From: an uncultured Sulfitobacter sp.
GTDB lineage: Bacteria; Pseudomonadota; Alphaproteobacteria; Rhodobacterales; Rhodobacteraceae
Length of the DNA stretch: 64,000 nucleotides
Direction: 5' to 3'
Assembly: GCF_947497275.1 (NCBI RefSeq)
Contig: NZ_CANMFS010000002.1
Location: forward strand, 186,001 to 250,000
Shown here: piece by piece, positions 9,511-18,255 of the stretch
Layout of the letters: every line of letters begins with the position of its first letter
Numbering within the stretch: the first letter of the stretch is position 1
Position numbers and translations under genes: made by a program
Notes under the pieces: model-generated
Seen by the model: the letters and a program-made list of their open reading frames with translations, nothing else
The model's database searches: none
Told to the model about the DNA's origin: nothing

Positions 9511-10401
9511 CTAACGGTCCTTCATGCCCGCTAAAATCTCGTCCAGCGTGAGGGTCATAGACTGGATGCCGCCGCTTGAAATATAGATCGGCGCAGGGCT
9601 GAGATAGATCACGCGTCCGGTTTTCCATGCCTTCGTTTCATGCACCAGAGCGTTGTCCAGCGTTGCACGCGCGCTGTCGCCGTCCTGTCCCACCGCGGCC
9701 AGCCGGTCGATCACCAGCAGGATGTCGGGATCCACCTCGCGGATGAATTCAAAGCTGATCGCTTCGCCGTGAGTGTTGTGTCCTACACTTTCGACAGCTT
9801 CGGGCAGGTCCAGCGCATCGTGCAGCCAGCCGAAGCGCCCGCCCGTGCCAAAGGCACTGACCTTGGGACCGTTGGTCATCACGATAAGGGCGTCCCCCTG
9901 TCTCGCTACGGCTTCGCGTGCCTCTGCCAGCCTGCTCTCGAACGTGGATGCAAGCTGTGTCGCCTCCGCCTGCTTGCCAAACAGCACGCCGTAGCTGCGC
10001 AGCCGTGCCAGACCATCGCCCACGGTATTCTCCCAGATTGTCATGTCGATGGTTGGTGCAATCCGCGTAAGGTCCGCCACCTGCCCCGAAGAACGCCCTC
10101 CCGCAATGATCAGATCAGGATCGAGGGCAAAAACCGCTTCGAAATCCGGCTCGAAGAGCGACCCGACAGGGACCGTGCCTTCTGCCGCAGCCTCAAGGTA
10201 TTGCAGGTAAACGGGACGCACCACACCGTCGACAGCCACTCCCAGAGCGGTCAGCGTATCGAATGCCGCAAGGTCGAACACCGCGATGCTCTCCGGCTTT
10301 GGCGGCAGGTCTACTGAGCCGGTAAAGGTATCGACAGATACCGTCTGCGCCCGAACAGGCGATGCCATCAGGGCGAGGAGCAAAACGATTGTTCTGAGCA
10401 T
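9511..10401 (-). CDS. Periplasmic iron-siderophore binding protein
   Basis: This periplasmic receptor of the FecB/FhuD/BtuF class delivers a ferric siderophore to the FecCD permeases. Its 296 residues begin with a signal peptide cleaved near residue 19 (VRAQ). It has the class hallmarks ESIAVFDLAAFDTLTALGV, the LIIAGGRSSGQ segment and VDPDILLVIDR. The closest subgroup by pattern seems to be the FatB/YclQ type rather than the heme-specific HmuT type, so the ABC system is more likely to carry a siderophore than heme. It is the first gene of the operon, and a divergent DUF2218 gene lies 126 bases away. Confidence 0.9.
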   Translation of the reverse strand: MLRTIVLLLALMASPVRAQTVSVDTFTGSVDLPPKPESIAVFDLAAFDTLTALGVAVDGVVRPVYLQYLEAAAEGTVPVGSLFEPDFEAVFALDPDLIIAGGRSSGQVADLTRIAPTIDMTIWENTVGDGLARLRSYGVLFGKQAEATQLASTFESRLAEAREAVARQGDALIVMTNGPKVSAFGTGGRFGWLHDALDLPEAVESVGHNTHGEAISFEFIREVDPDILLVIDRLAAVGQDGDSARATLDNALVHETKAWKTGRVIYLSPAPIYISSGGIQSMTLTLDEILAGMKDR

Positions 10402-10527
10402 GTCGAACGTCCTTGTTTATCGACGCATGGCTCAGGAAGATTGGCTTTGCTATGGGTTGTTCCTGTCTGTTTACGCAGCCATATATTCTTTGTCCAGCGC
10501 TGCGGACATAAATGGAAAGGATATGAG
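10402..10527. promoter_or_regulatory. Divergent promoter region, siderophore ABC operon and DUF2218 gene
   Basis: This 126-base region separates the divergently read binding-protein gene and the DUF2218 gene and must hold both promoters. It contains an AT-rich stretch near 10480-10495. The GGAAAGGA ribosome site of the DUF2218 gene is at 10514-10521. I cannot assign a Fur, Irr or RirA operator with confidence. Confidence 0.5.
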
Positions 10528-10815
10528 ATGCCAACGGTAAAAGGCTACTATGCGACTGAAAATGCTTCAAAATACATGCAACAGCTGTGCAAGCACTTCG
10601 GTCATAAAATCGAAGTGTCCTGCGACGCCGAAAAAGGCTGGGCTGCGTTCGAGATGGGTACAGCCCACATGACCGCCACGGACGCCGGCCTGCGCTTGAT
10701 CTGCGAGGTGCAGGACGCCGCCGCAGTGTCCGCGGTCCACGATGTGATCGACCGGCATCTGGAAAAATTCGCCTTCCGTGAGCCTGTCAAGACGATGGAA
10801 TGGTCCGTGGAGTGA
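10528..10815 (+). CDS. DUF2218 domain-containing protein
   Basis: This is a 95-residue soluble protein that matches the DUF2218 family by its N-terminal motif (TENASKYMQQLCKHFGHK), the Trp-Ala-Ala-Phe strand and its length. The ATG at 10528 is preceded by GGAAAGGA at good spacing; the longer frame from 10441 is unlikely because it runs through the promoter region. The biochemical role of the family is not established. It is often found beside iron-siderophore uptake genes, as here, where it is divergent from the ABC operon, which suggests a role in handling the imported iron complex. Confidence 0.85.
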   Translation: MPTVKGYYATENASKYMQQLCKHFGHKIEVSCDAEKGWAAFEMGTAHMTATDAGLRLICEVQDAAAVSAVHDVIDRHLEKFAFREPVKTMEWSVE

Positions 10816-11312
10816 CCATTTGTCGAAATGTCCGGCCCCGTTGAACTTCAAACTGGATGCGGCACTTCGATTAGAAAGACTGCAATCCCCAGCCAGACCT
10901 CAGCCAGGCCGCAGTTGCCCCATCTTTCCATCCTGCCCCCTTTTTCGAATACAGCACCCTTGCGGCGTAGCGCACGAACGTTTCTGCTACACAAAAACGC
11001 ATGGAAACCTTAATATTCGAATAGCTTGGCGACGTATGAGCCGCATGGCCAGAGAATGCTCTCGACCGAAATTTTCTTTATCGGCAGCTGCTTACGGTGG
11101 GCGTGTTCGCCGTGGATGTACTTCCCCATTCGCATCTGTCGCGCAGTTAGCATCCCGGTGAACCCCTTGCGGTGCCGGTCCTCTTTCAAAAGCTAGCGGG
11201 AATTTTTGCGCGTCGGTCACGGAACAAGCGAAGCAATGTCCTTGTGGTTTGAACTCGCAAACGTCAATCCAGAAGCTGGGAAGCCTAGCATAAAACACCG
11301 AACTAACCCTGC
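10816..11312. other. Non-coding stretch between DUF2218 gene and marR-type gene
   Basis: About 500 bases contain several short overlapping open frames on both strands, none with a ribosome site plus a recognisable protein pattern. The two flanking genes converge here, so the stretch should hold their terminators, yet I see no strong hairpin with a T run. Confidence 0.5.
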
Positions 11313-11801
11313 TCAAACGTCGCAATTCACATTTCGCACATCCTCGGTTTCGAGTAGATTGCGACGGATTTTCTTCAGTGTGCCCACAAGTGTTATGATC
11401 TCAGCTTCGCTCAGCCCTTTGAGTGACATGTCGTTCAAGGCGCTGATTTCGGAAAAAACAATCTTCAGATGTTCATCGATCCGATCAGTCAGCCAAACTT
11501 GTTTGGCCCGTTTGTCTGCGAGATCAGGCTTGCGTTCGATCCAACCGCGGGCCTCCATGCGATCAATAATACCGCTGACACCGACCGCGCTCATACCTAG
11601 ATGATCGGCCAGCTCGGCCTGGTTCATCCCGTTCCTGCGCAGCAGATGATTGATGACGAAGACCTGTGCGTGGGTCAGGCCCGTATCCCGAATTGCATTG
11701 TCGTAAATCTTGGTACGTAGACGCGCAATGTCGTGAAACAAAAGCCCGATGCTGCGGTCAGTCTCCGACAATAGTTTATCAACACCGTTAATCTTGCTCA
11801 T
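11313..11801 (-). CDS. MarR family transcriptional regulator
   Basis: This is a dimeric winged-helix regulator of 162 residues. The helix-turn-helix lies at about residues 57-85 (MNQAELADHLGMSAVGVSGII) and the wing at about 92-104 with the conserved D..DKR pattern (DLADKRAK). The ATG at 11801 lies inside the last codons of the acyl-CoA synthetase gene (14-base overlap); its purine-rich AAAGAGG lies very close to the ATG, so a start further upstream cannot be excluded. It is the last gene of the synthetase transcript. MarR proteins beside CoA-ligase genes usually sense a CoA thioester, so it may control the synthetase and the divergent dehydrogenases. Confidence 0.9.
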   Translation of the reverse strand: MSKINGVDKLLSETDRSIGLLFHDIARLRTKIYDNAIRDTGLTHAQVFVINHLLRRNGMNQAELADHLGMSAVGVSGIIDRMEARGWIERKPDLADKRAKQVWLTDRIDEHLKIVFSEISALNDMSLKGLSEAEIITLVGTLKKIRRNLLETEDVRNVNCDV

Positions 11802-13929
11802 CCTCTTTATGTGCCACTGAAGCGATCGCGGGTGAAGTTGACGGCACAATCAAGCCATCAACCGCTATCGCATCTGTCGGCGATACGATCAATGGGTTGA
11901 TGTCGATGCTCTCAATGAGCCCCGCGTTCTTGTCAGCAAAGACCGAAAGGCGCGAAATGGCCAGTGCAAGGGCCTCTCGATTGACGGGTGCCGCTCCGCG
12001 CGCGCCATTCAGTATGGGCGCGCCGCGCAACTCCGAAATCATGCGATGCGCTTCGGCAAGCCCAACAGGTGCCAAGCGAAAGCTCACATCTTTCAGCACT
12101 TCGACAAACACCCCACCCAATCCAACCATCACAACAGGGCCAAAGAGCTTGTCATGGGTCATTCCAACGATCACTTCGACGCCCGCCGGGGCCATCTCAG
12201 AGATCAGAACGCCTTCTATGCGTGCGTCGGGTACCGCCGTGCGTGCCCGGGCCAGCAGCGTATCGACCCCGTCCGAAATCGCATCAACGCCCTCAACGTT
12301 CAGCAACACGCCGCCCATTTCGGTCTTGTGTGGGATGTCTGGAGAGGCAATCTTTAGCGCCACAGGCCTCGGAAACCGCCCGGCCGCGTCGCGGGCCGCT
12401 GATCCGTAACTCACAAACAGTTCTTGAGGGATCGTTAGGCCACAAGCGGCAAGAATCCGTTTGGCGCCATATTCAGATATAATGTCTTTGGGCGCATCGG
12501 GCATCTCTTCCCCGGCTGCCGCCAAATCAGCGTTGGCCGCCGGGCGTTCGAAATGTTCCTGAAAATCCGCGAGAGTGGCCATCACCCGAACTGCCACAGC
12601 CGGATCGCTGAAACAGGGCAACCCCAATGCCTCGTAGTCTGCGATAACTTCGTCGGCAACCAGCATGCTCATCACAATCACCGCGTCGGGATGAGCCTCG
12701 CGGATCCGGCGAAAGGCATCAAGGCACGAGACACGCGTAAAGGGGGACCCAGGCACCGAGGTCAGATAAACAACATGTCCGTCGAACAGGTCGCTGGACA
12801 GAGTATAATCCAGGTTGCGCGGCATGATTTCAGGGTCGTTGACGGCATTTGCGGTAAAGTCGACGGGGTTCAACGGGCTCGCCTGTGGGATCAAAGCTTT
12901 GATCTTGGCCTGCAAGCTGTCCGGCAGTGGTGGTACCCGAAGTCCGGTGTCTTCGGCCACATCGGCCATCTGCACACCTGCCCCACCAGAGATGCTCTGC
13001 AAGCAGGTGCGCCGCCCCTTTGGGTACCGGCCGAACTGGCAGGCATATGCCACGTCGACCATTTCCTGGGTGGTCTGTGCGCGATAGGCGCCGTACTGGC
13101 GGAACACGGCGTCATAGATGCTGTCACGCCCGACCACTGAGGCCGTGTGTGTCGCCGCAGCCTTCGCGCCGATAGCGGAGCCGCCGACCTTCATGATGAT
13201 GACCGGTTTGCGTGCTGATCGTGCATCTGCCAGAGCGCGGCGCATGCGCGGCCCGTCTTTGACGCCCTCGACATAGGCCATGATCACGCGGACCTCTGGG
13301 TCATGCGCATAGAAGTCGATCATCTCGGCGACGTCGATATCAGCTTCGTTGCCTGTGGTGACCCAATAACGCACCCCGATCCGGCGGGCCTGGGCGGAGA
13401 TGTAGATATGGCTGCCATAGGCACCGCTCTGGCTGACGATGCCCACGCTTCCGCCTGTTGCCGGACGGCTCTCGGCAGGGCCGTTGGCGAAGGTGCCAAA
13501 CCAGTTGTGGTCGCTGTTGATGACCCCGAGGCAGTTTGGCCCAAGCAGGCGCAACCTGCCTTCGCGCGCAATGGAAGCCACCTCGGCCTGAGCGGTCGCG
13601 CCGTCATGGCCTGCCTCGGCAAACCCGGAACTGAACAACACCGCTGACTTTACTCCCGCAGACACGCAGGCCCGCATGGTATCCACCACATCTTTGGCCG
13701 GGACCGCAATGATGGCACAATCCACTTTCTCTGGCACATCGGCGATGGTTGGGTAAGCGGGCAAGCCTTGAACCCGGTCGCGGCGCGGATTTACAGGATA
13801 AATGGCACCTTTGAACCCGTGCTTCAGCATGTAATGCAGGGGACGTCCGCCAATGCGTTCGGGGGCCGAAGAGGCCCCGATGATCGCAACGGACTGTGGG
13901 TTCAAGAGAGGTTTTAAAGAGGTCGTCAT
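11788..13929 (-). CDS. Acyl-CoA synthetase, NDP-forming (acetate--CoA ligase family)
   Basis: This enzyme activates a carboxylic acid to its CoA thioester with ATP through a phosphohistidine, usually forming ADP. The 713 residues contain a CoA-binding Rossmann domain (about 8-105, SVAIIGASSAPERIGG), a succinyl-CoA ligase-like domain (about 150-300) in which His261 (ATHTASVVG) is at the place of the phosphorylated histidine, and a C-terminal ATP-grasp domain (from about 485, EYGAKRILAACGL). A close paralogue lies at 19943-22033. The gene precedes the MarR regulator and is divergent from two acyl-CoA dehydrogenases, so the CoA ester it makes is probably their substrate. Confidence 0.92.
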   Translation of the reverse strand: MTTSLKPLLNPQSVAIIGASSAPERIGGRPLHYMLKHGFKGAIYPVNPRRDRVQGLPAYPTIADVPEKVDCAIIAVPAKDVVDTMRACVSAGVKSAVLFSSGFAEAGHDGATAQAEVASIAREGRLRLLGPNCLGVINSDHNWFGTFANGPAESRPATGGSVGIVSQSGAYGSHIYISAQARRIGVRYWVTTGNEADIDVAEMIDFYAHDPEVRVIMAYVEGVKDGPRMRRALADARSARKPVIIMKVGGSAIGAKAAATHTASVVGRDSIYDAVFRQYGAYRAQTTQEMVDVAYACQFGRYPKGRRTCLQSISGGAGVQMADVAEDTGLRVPPLPDSLQAKIKALIPQASPLNPVDFTANAVNDPEIMPRNLDYTLSSDLFDGHVVYLTSVPGSPFTRVSCLDAFRRIREAHPDAVIVMSMLVADEVIADYEALGLPCFSDPAVAVRVMATLADFQEHFERPAANADLAAAGEEMPDAPKDIISEYGAKRILAACGLTIPQELFVSYGSAARDAAGRFPRPVALKIASPDIPHKTEMGGVLLNVEGVDAISDGVDTLLARARTAVPDARIEGVLISEMAPAGVEVIVGMTHDKLFGPVVMVGLGGVFVEVLKDVSFRLAPVGLAEAHRMISELRGAPILNGARGAAPVNREALALAISRLSVFADKNAGLIESIDINPLIVSPTDAIAVDGLIVPSTSPAIASVAHKEDEQD

Positions 13930-14272
13930 AACAACTCAGCTATCCTTTGGAAGGGGCGGTACGCAGAACGACATCACCCGAAGGTCTCGATCAGAAAACT
14001 CGGCCTGCGCGCCGACAAGAGCCGTTGCTGGCGCAAAACCAAGGCTGGCATCAGACAGGTGCATTCCGGCATTTATCGCCGTAACTTTGCCGCCAGAGTT
14101 GTTGGCGCATCCGAACGAAACGCCAAGAGAGACCCATTGCGCAGCGTTCTTAGTTTTGGCCAGGCGTTCCAAGTTTAGGCAGCAGCATTCACACATCCTA
14201 CTCAAGCAGCTTGCATCCTTTTCACGTTTTTTGTAATTTACTTAGCATGCGAATTAAAATCGGGCAATAACA
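13930..14272. promoter_or_regulatory. Divergent promoter region, synthetase and acyl-CoA dehydrogenases
   Basis: These 343 bases separate the divergent synthetase and dehydrogenase genes. The end next to the dehydrogenase is AT-rich (14218-14270) and probably holds its promoter. An 89-codon frame on the minus strand (14205-13936) ends six bases before the synthetase start. It resembles no family I know and its N-terminus is cysteine-rich, so I do not call it a gene, but its position would allow a small leader gene. Confidence 0.4.
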
Positions 14273-15478
14273 GTGGATCTTACTGATGGAGAGGAACACA
14301 GGGCGTTTCGGGTACAGGTTCGTGTCTTTATCGAACAAAACCGCCACCTTGCTCCAAAGACGGCTGCACAATCCTACCGGCTCAGACCACGACCCTACGA
14401 GCGCGACACGTTGCGCTGGCAGAAATTGCTGGTTGAACATGGTTACGCCTGCCGTACGGTTCCTGCGGAATATGGCGGATTTGGCGCCGAAGAAGACATT
14501 CTCAAAACCGCTATCATCTCTGAGGAGTTCTTTGCCGCCGACCTACCTCAAGGACTGAACAGCCAGGGCATTTCGATGTTGGTGCCGACGATATTGGAAC
14601 ACGGCACCGAAGCGCAGAAATCCGCTTGGATCGAAAAGACAATTCTTGGAGAGGTCTTTTGGTGTCAGGGCTATTCCGAACCGGATGCCGGTTCGGATCT
14701 GACAAGTCTGAAAACCGCTGCGGTAGAGGACGGTGATGATTTTGTCATCAACGGTCAGAAAATCTGGACCTCGTCGGCTCATATCGCGCAGATGATGTTC
14801 TGCCTTGTCCGAACTGAAGCCGATGCGCCACGCCACGCTGGTATCAGCTATATGATCTTTCCCGTGGATCTGCCCGGCATTGAGATACGCCCGCTACAGA
14901 CCATGACCGGCCATCCGTCGTTTAACGAGGTTTTTCTAACCGACGTTCGCGTGCCCAAAACCGCGCTCGTCGGTGATCGTGGCCAAGGCTGGGTCGTCGC
15001 AAATTCAACCCTAAAGCATGAGCGCGGGATGCTTGGCGCGGCCCATGGGCTGGCCTGGCGGCTCTCGCGCCTGAGAGATCTCATTGCAAGGCAAAAGGCC
15101 GCAGGTTCCTTGGCAATGCCGATTGAGGTTCTGCGCGACCGGTATGCCGGTCTTCAGGCTCGGGTAGAAGGGTTGCGGCTACACGAGATGCGCTTGGTAA
15201 GTATGGCAGCAGAAAACCAACCCGCAGGGACAGGCGCATTGGTATGCAAGCTGCTCGGCTGTGAGTTGAACCACCAGCTGGACATTTTGGCGATGGACCT
15301 GCGGGGACCTGAAAGTGCCGCATACAACCCAGATGCCGAACTGGCCAGCGATGAGATCTGGCATCAGTTGTCGATGTACGACCTCGGCCTGATCATCGGC
15401 GGAGGCACAGCACAGATCCAAAAGAACATAATCGCGAAACGCGGGCTGGGTATGCCGCGCGAGGCACGGCGGAACTAA
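14273..15478 (+). CDS. Acyl-CoA dehydrogenase family protein (large partner of a pair)
   Basis: This FAD-dependent enzyme of 401 residues introduces a double bond next to the CoA thioester. The N-terminal helical domain (about 1-125) is followed by the beta domain with CQGYSEPDAGSDLTSLKTAA (about 129-148), which binds FAD and substrate, and the C-terminal helical bundle ending in GGGTAQIQKNIIAKRGLG. The GTG at 14273 is the start that keeps the whole first helix; no strong ribosome site is visible. The next gene, 11 bases on, is a shorter dehydrogenase. Such large/small pairs form hetero-oligomers in sterol and pimelate degradation, which may apply here. Confidence 0.92.
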   Translation: MDLTDGEEHRAFRVQVRVFIEQNRHLAPKTAAQSYRLRPRPYERDTLRWQKLLVEHGYACRTVPAEYGGFGAEEDILKTAIISEEFFAADLPQGLNSQGISMLVPTILEHGTEAQKSAWIEKTILGEVFWCQGYSEPDAGSDLTSLKTAAVEDGDDFVINGQKIWTSSAHIAQMMFCLVRTEADAPRHAGISYMIFPVDLPGIEIRPLQTMTGHPSFNEVFLTDVRVPKTALVGDRGQGWVVANSTLKHERGMLGAAHGLAWRLSRLRDLIARQKAAGSLAMPIEVLRDRYAGLQARVEGLRLHEMRLVSMAAENQPAGTGALVCKLLGCELNHQLDILAMDLRGPESAAYNPDAELASDEIWHQLSMYDLGLIIGGGTAQIQKNIIAKRGLGMPREARRN

Positions 15479-15489
15479 GGGACAGGACG

Positions 15490-16548
15490 ATGGATTTCAC
15501 GCTATCGGAAGAACAAACTATGATCGCCGAAGCGTTCCGTGGCCAGTTGACCCGGGACGTAACACTCGACGTGATCCGCACGCAGGCCGCATTGGGTCAG
15601 GCCGGGAAATCTCCGACGGATCAAGGTCTATGGCAACAGCTGACTGAAATGGGGCTGCCTGGACTGCTGATCGATGACACCTATGGCGGTGCGGGACTGG
15701 GCATGCTGGAGGCGGTGGTGGTTGGCCAGGAACTGGGCCGCGCAGCCGCACCGGTCCCCTTTGCCGCTACCTGTGTCATGGCCCCTCTGGCGATAACCGC
15801 CAGCGCAGAGGTAGAGCAGCATAAAACCTGGCTCACACAGATCGCCGCGGGAGAGATGCGGGTCGGGGTGGCTCTTGGGGCAGATATGTTGCAGGTCGAT
15901 AGTGGCCGGATCAGCGGACACGCGCGCTTTGTTTTTGACGCGGGCGGGGCGACACACTTTCTTTTAGAAACCGGTGGCGTGTTTTATCTGGTTGAGGCAC
16001 ACGCCAGTGGCGTGTACCTGACCCTGGAACGGCCATTTGACCCCCTGCAAAGCCTAGGCCATCTGGCGTTGGACACTGTGCCTGCGACACCTCTCAGCGG
16101 AGTTTCTGTAGACCGCGTGACCGAGGCTGGCCGCATTGCCCTCGCGGCACAAACCATCGGGGCGTGTGAGTTCCTGCTCGACGCTTCGGTCGAATATGCC
16201 GCCGACCGGGTCCAATTTGGCCGTCCCATCGGTTCTTTTCAGGCGATCAAGCACATGTGCGCTGAAATGGCAGCACAGCTCTATCCGGCGATCTCGTTGG
16301 TCTGGTACGCGGGATATGTGTTCGACAAAGATGCGGCCCGGTCGCCATTAAATTCATTGCTTGCCAAGGCACTGGCGGACGAGGCCGGTCGGTTCATTTC
16401 CAGAACGGCAATCGAAGTGCATGGCGGGATGGGCTATACTGATCTGCAAGGGCTTCACTATTGGTATAAACGTGCTGCATTCAATCGCAACTTGCTAGGC
16501 AACCCAGAAGAATTGCGCCAAGACATCGCTGCAATGCAGGGGATCTGA
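15490..16548 (+). CDS. Acyl-CoA dehydrogenase family protein (small partner of a pair)
   Basis: This is a 352-residue acyl-CoA dehydrogenase-like protein, shorter than the usual 380-400. The N-terminal domain (MDFTLSEEQTMIAEAFRG) and the C-terminal helices (EVHGGMGYTDLQGLHYWYKRA) are intact. The middle beta domain is shortened and lacks the family's usual PxAGSD-type FAD/substrate stretch. It shares a transcript with the larger dehydrogenase upstream. Together they look like an alpha-beta enzyme in which one subunit has lost part of the active site; this is inferred from other such pairs. Confidence 0.9.
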   Translation: MDFTLSEEQTMIAEAFRGQLTRDVTLDVIRTQAALGQAGKSPTDQGLWQQLTEMGLPGLLIDDTYGGAGLGMLEAVVVGQELGRAAAPVPFAATCVMAPLAITASAEVEQHKTWLTQIAAGEMRVGVALGADMLQVDSGRISGHARFVFDAGGATHFLLETGGVFYLVEAHASGVYLTLERPFDPLQSLGHLALDTVPATPLSGVSVDRVTEAGRIALAAQTIGACEFLLDASVEYAADRVQFGRPIGSFQAIKHMCAEMAAQLYPAISLVWYAGYVFDKDAARSPLNSLLAKALADEAGRFISRTAIEVHGGMGYTDLQGLHYWYKRAAFNRNLLGNPEELRQDIAAMQGI

Positions 16549-16656
16549 CCTTCCGGCGCTCGTTTGCATAGGCTGCATTCACCACCCCGACTTTAACTGA
16601 AAACTTTGGCGTTAGGGTTCTGGGACAAAGTTCCACGCTCGTGCTTCAATGTCGCC

Positions 16657-16700
16657 AAACTTTAAAAGACCGCACCTGCCGGCACGCTCTCTTAAAGTTT
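16657..16700. terminator. Bidirectional terminator between dehydrogenase and TRAP genes
   Basis: A 13-base stem with one mismatch (AAACTTTAAAAGA at 16657-16669, TCTCTTAAAGTTT at 16688-16700) encloses an 18-base GC-rich loop. T runs follow it on the plus strand and are implied on the minus strand. It lies between the end of the dehydrogenase gene and the end of the convergent dctM gene. Confidence 0.7.
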
Positions 16701-16746
16701 TTGTTCGTAAGCCACGGCGCTTTCTCTTGCCGAGCCAGGATCAAAG

Positions 16747-18069
16747 TTACTGGCCGGAGTTTGCCAGATCCGGGAGAAAGGTAACAATTTCTGGATATAG
16801 CGTAAGGACTGCTACGATCAGAAATTCCACAGCCACGAACCACGTTAGACCCTTGAAGATTGTGCCGATAGACACCTCGTCTCCGACGACCCCTTTGACA
16901 ACGAAAGCATTCATCCCAACCGGCGGCGTAATGAGCCCGATCTCGACCCACTTGACGACGAAGACCCCAAACCAGATAAGACTGAACCCGGTTTCCTGCA
17001 CCAAGGGAATAAAGATCGGTAGGGTCAGTAGCATCATCCCCAAGGAATCGACGAACATTCCGAGGAAGAGAAAAACCGCAGCCATCACAAGGAAAAGAAG
17101 ATACGGATTGTCTCTTCCAAATGCGGCAGTTTGCGCGATTACTTCCGGGGTGCCGGTGATTGCCAAGAATTTCGAATAGAGCGCTGCGCCAAGTACGATA
17201 AAAAATATCATACTGGTCATGTGCAGGGTATCTTTTATGCTTCCGAGAAAGACGTCCCAGTTTAGACGCCTCATCCCCAGGGCGATCAAGAAGGCCGCGA
17301 GGCTGCCGACCGCTGCAGCTTCCGTTGCGGTTGCGAAACCGGAATAAATCGTGCCGACAACTGCCAATACCAGTACCGGCAAGGGCCAGATGCTCCTTAG
17401 CATAAGGAGTCGCTCAACAAGCGGGACCCTGACTGCTTCCGTATCCCGAGGTGCCAGGTCCGGATTGAAAGTACAACGGACGATGATCATTGTCGCATAA
17501 ACCATGGCGGTTAGCACCCCCGGGATAATTCCAGCCAGCAGTAGATCCCCGATGGAGACCTCGGCGATGAGCCCATAGATAACCAGAAGAATGCTTGGCG
17601 GAATGAGCGAACCCAAAGTTCCTGATGACGCTATGACAGCGGTAGAGAGCGACGGCTGGTAGCGGGCTTTTTGCATTTCCGGGAATGCAAGTTCGCCCAT
17701 CGCGGCAGTGGTTGCCAAAGAAGAGCCGGACGCGGCGGCGAAACCTGCCGCCGAGAAATTCGTTGCCACAGCAAGTCCGCCGGGAACACGGGCCAGCCAA
17801 ACCTGCGCGACTTGATACAGGCTCGCGACCAGCCCGCTATGGGCGCTGATTGCACCCATGAAAATGAACAGCGGAATAGCTGATAATTCCCAGCTTGCGA
17901 CGAAATCGAAAGTGAGGCTTCCGGAGGCTCCGATCATTGGTTCGAAACCCAGTATCAGGTACAACCCGACCATGGCCACAGAACCCAACGCAACTGCGAT
18001 GGGAATTCGAAATGCCAACAAAACGACGAGAATGGGCAGGCTGAGAAAGCCGTATAGTTCTGCGTTCAT
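16747..18069 (-). CDS. TRAP transporter large permease (DctM)
   Basis: This is the large membrane subunit of the second TRAP transporter, 440 residues with about twelve hydrophobic segments. Signatures include SGSSLATTAAMGELAFPEM, the SGTLGSLIPPSILLVIYG motif and VEIGLITPPVGMNAFVVKG. The ATG at 18069 follows the stop codon of a 61-codon frame with no spacer. It is the last gene of a long minus-strand operon that encodes a CoA-ester catabolic pathway, so this transporter probably imports that pathway's substrate. Confidence 0.94.
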   Translation of the reverse strand: MNAELYGFLSLPILVVLLAFRIPIAVALGSVAMVGLYLILGFEPMIGASGSLTFDFVASWELSAIPLFIFMGAISAHSGLVASLYQVAQVWLARVPGGLAVATNFSAAGFAAASGSSLATTAAMGELAFPEMQKARYQPSLSTAVIASSGTLGSLIPPSILLVIYGLIAEVSIGDLLLAGIIPGVLTAMVYATMIIVRCTFNPDLAPRDTEAVRVPLVERLLMLRSIWPLPVLVLAVVGTIYSGFATATEAAAVGSLAAFLIALGMRRLNWDVFLGSIKDTLHMTSMIFFIVLGAALYSKFLAITGTPEVIAQTAAFGRDNPYLLFLVMAAVFLFLGMFVDSLGMMLLTLPIFIPLVQETGFSLIWFGVFVVKWVEIGLITPPVGMNAFVVKGVVGDEVSIGTIFKGLTWFVAVEFLIVAVLTLYPEIVTFLPDLANSGQ

Positions 18070-18255
18070 TTATTCACTCCGTGAACGTAAGGTCAACTTC
18101 AGGACGATTGCACACATCGTTACGAACAGTGCCGACCCAGCAGAGAACCGGTGCAATTCATAAGAATCTCGAATCCGTGATTTCAGTTCGCTTTCGCGGA
18201 GGACCCCGCGACCGAATTCAAGGCCGCCGGTGCTGTCGCCCATAGAACTGGTCAC
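18070..18255 (-). CDS. Small 61-residue ORF locked between dctQ and dctM
   Basis: The frame starts with a GTG that overlaps the dctQ stop (GTGA, 18255-18252) and ends in TAA directly before the dctM ATG, so it fills the gap between the two TRAP subunits exactly. The product has a polar N-terminal half (about 1-40, charged around ESELKSRIRD) and a short hydrophobic stretch near residues 41-54. I recognise no family. DctQ is full length, so this is not a frameshifted DctQ tail. The junctions argue that it is translated, as a small membrane-associated partner or as a coupling device for dctM. Confidence 0.5.
   Translation of the reverse strand: MTSSMGDSTGGLEFGRGVLRESELKSRIRDSYELHRFSAGSALFVTMCAIVLKLTLRSRSE

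Noticed and set aside
13936-14205. 89-codon minus-strand frame just before the acyl-CoA synthetase gene
   Set aside because: No family resemblance and a cysteine-rich start; the position is suggestive but not enough to call a gene.
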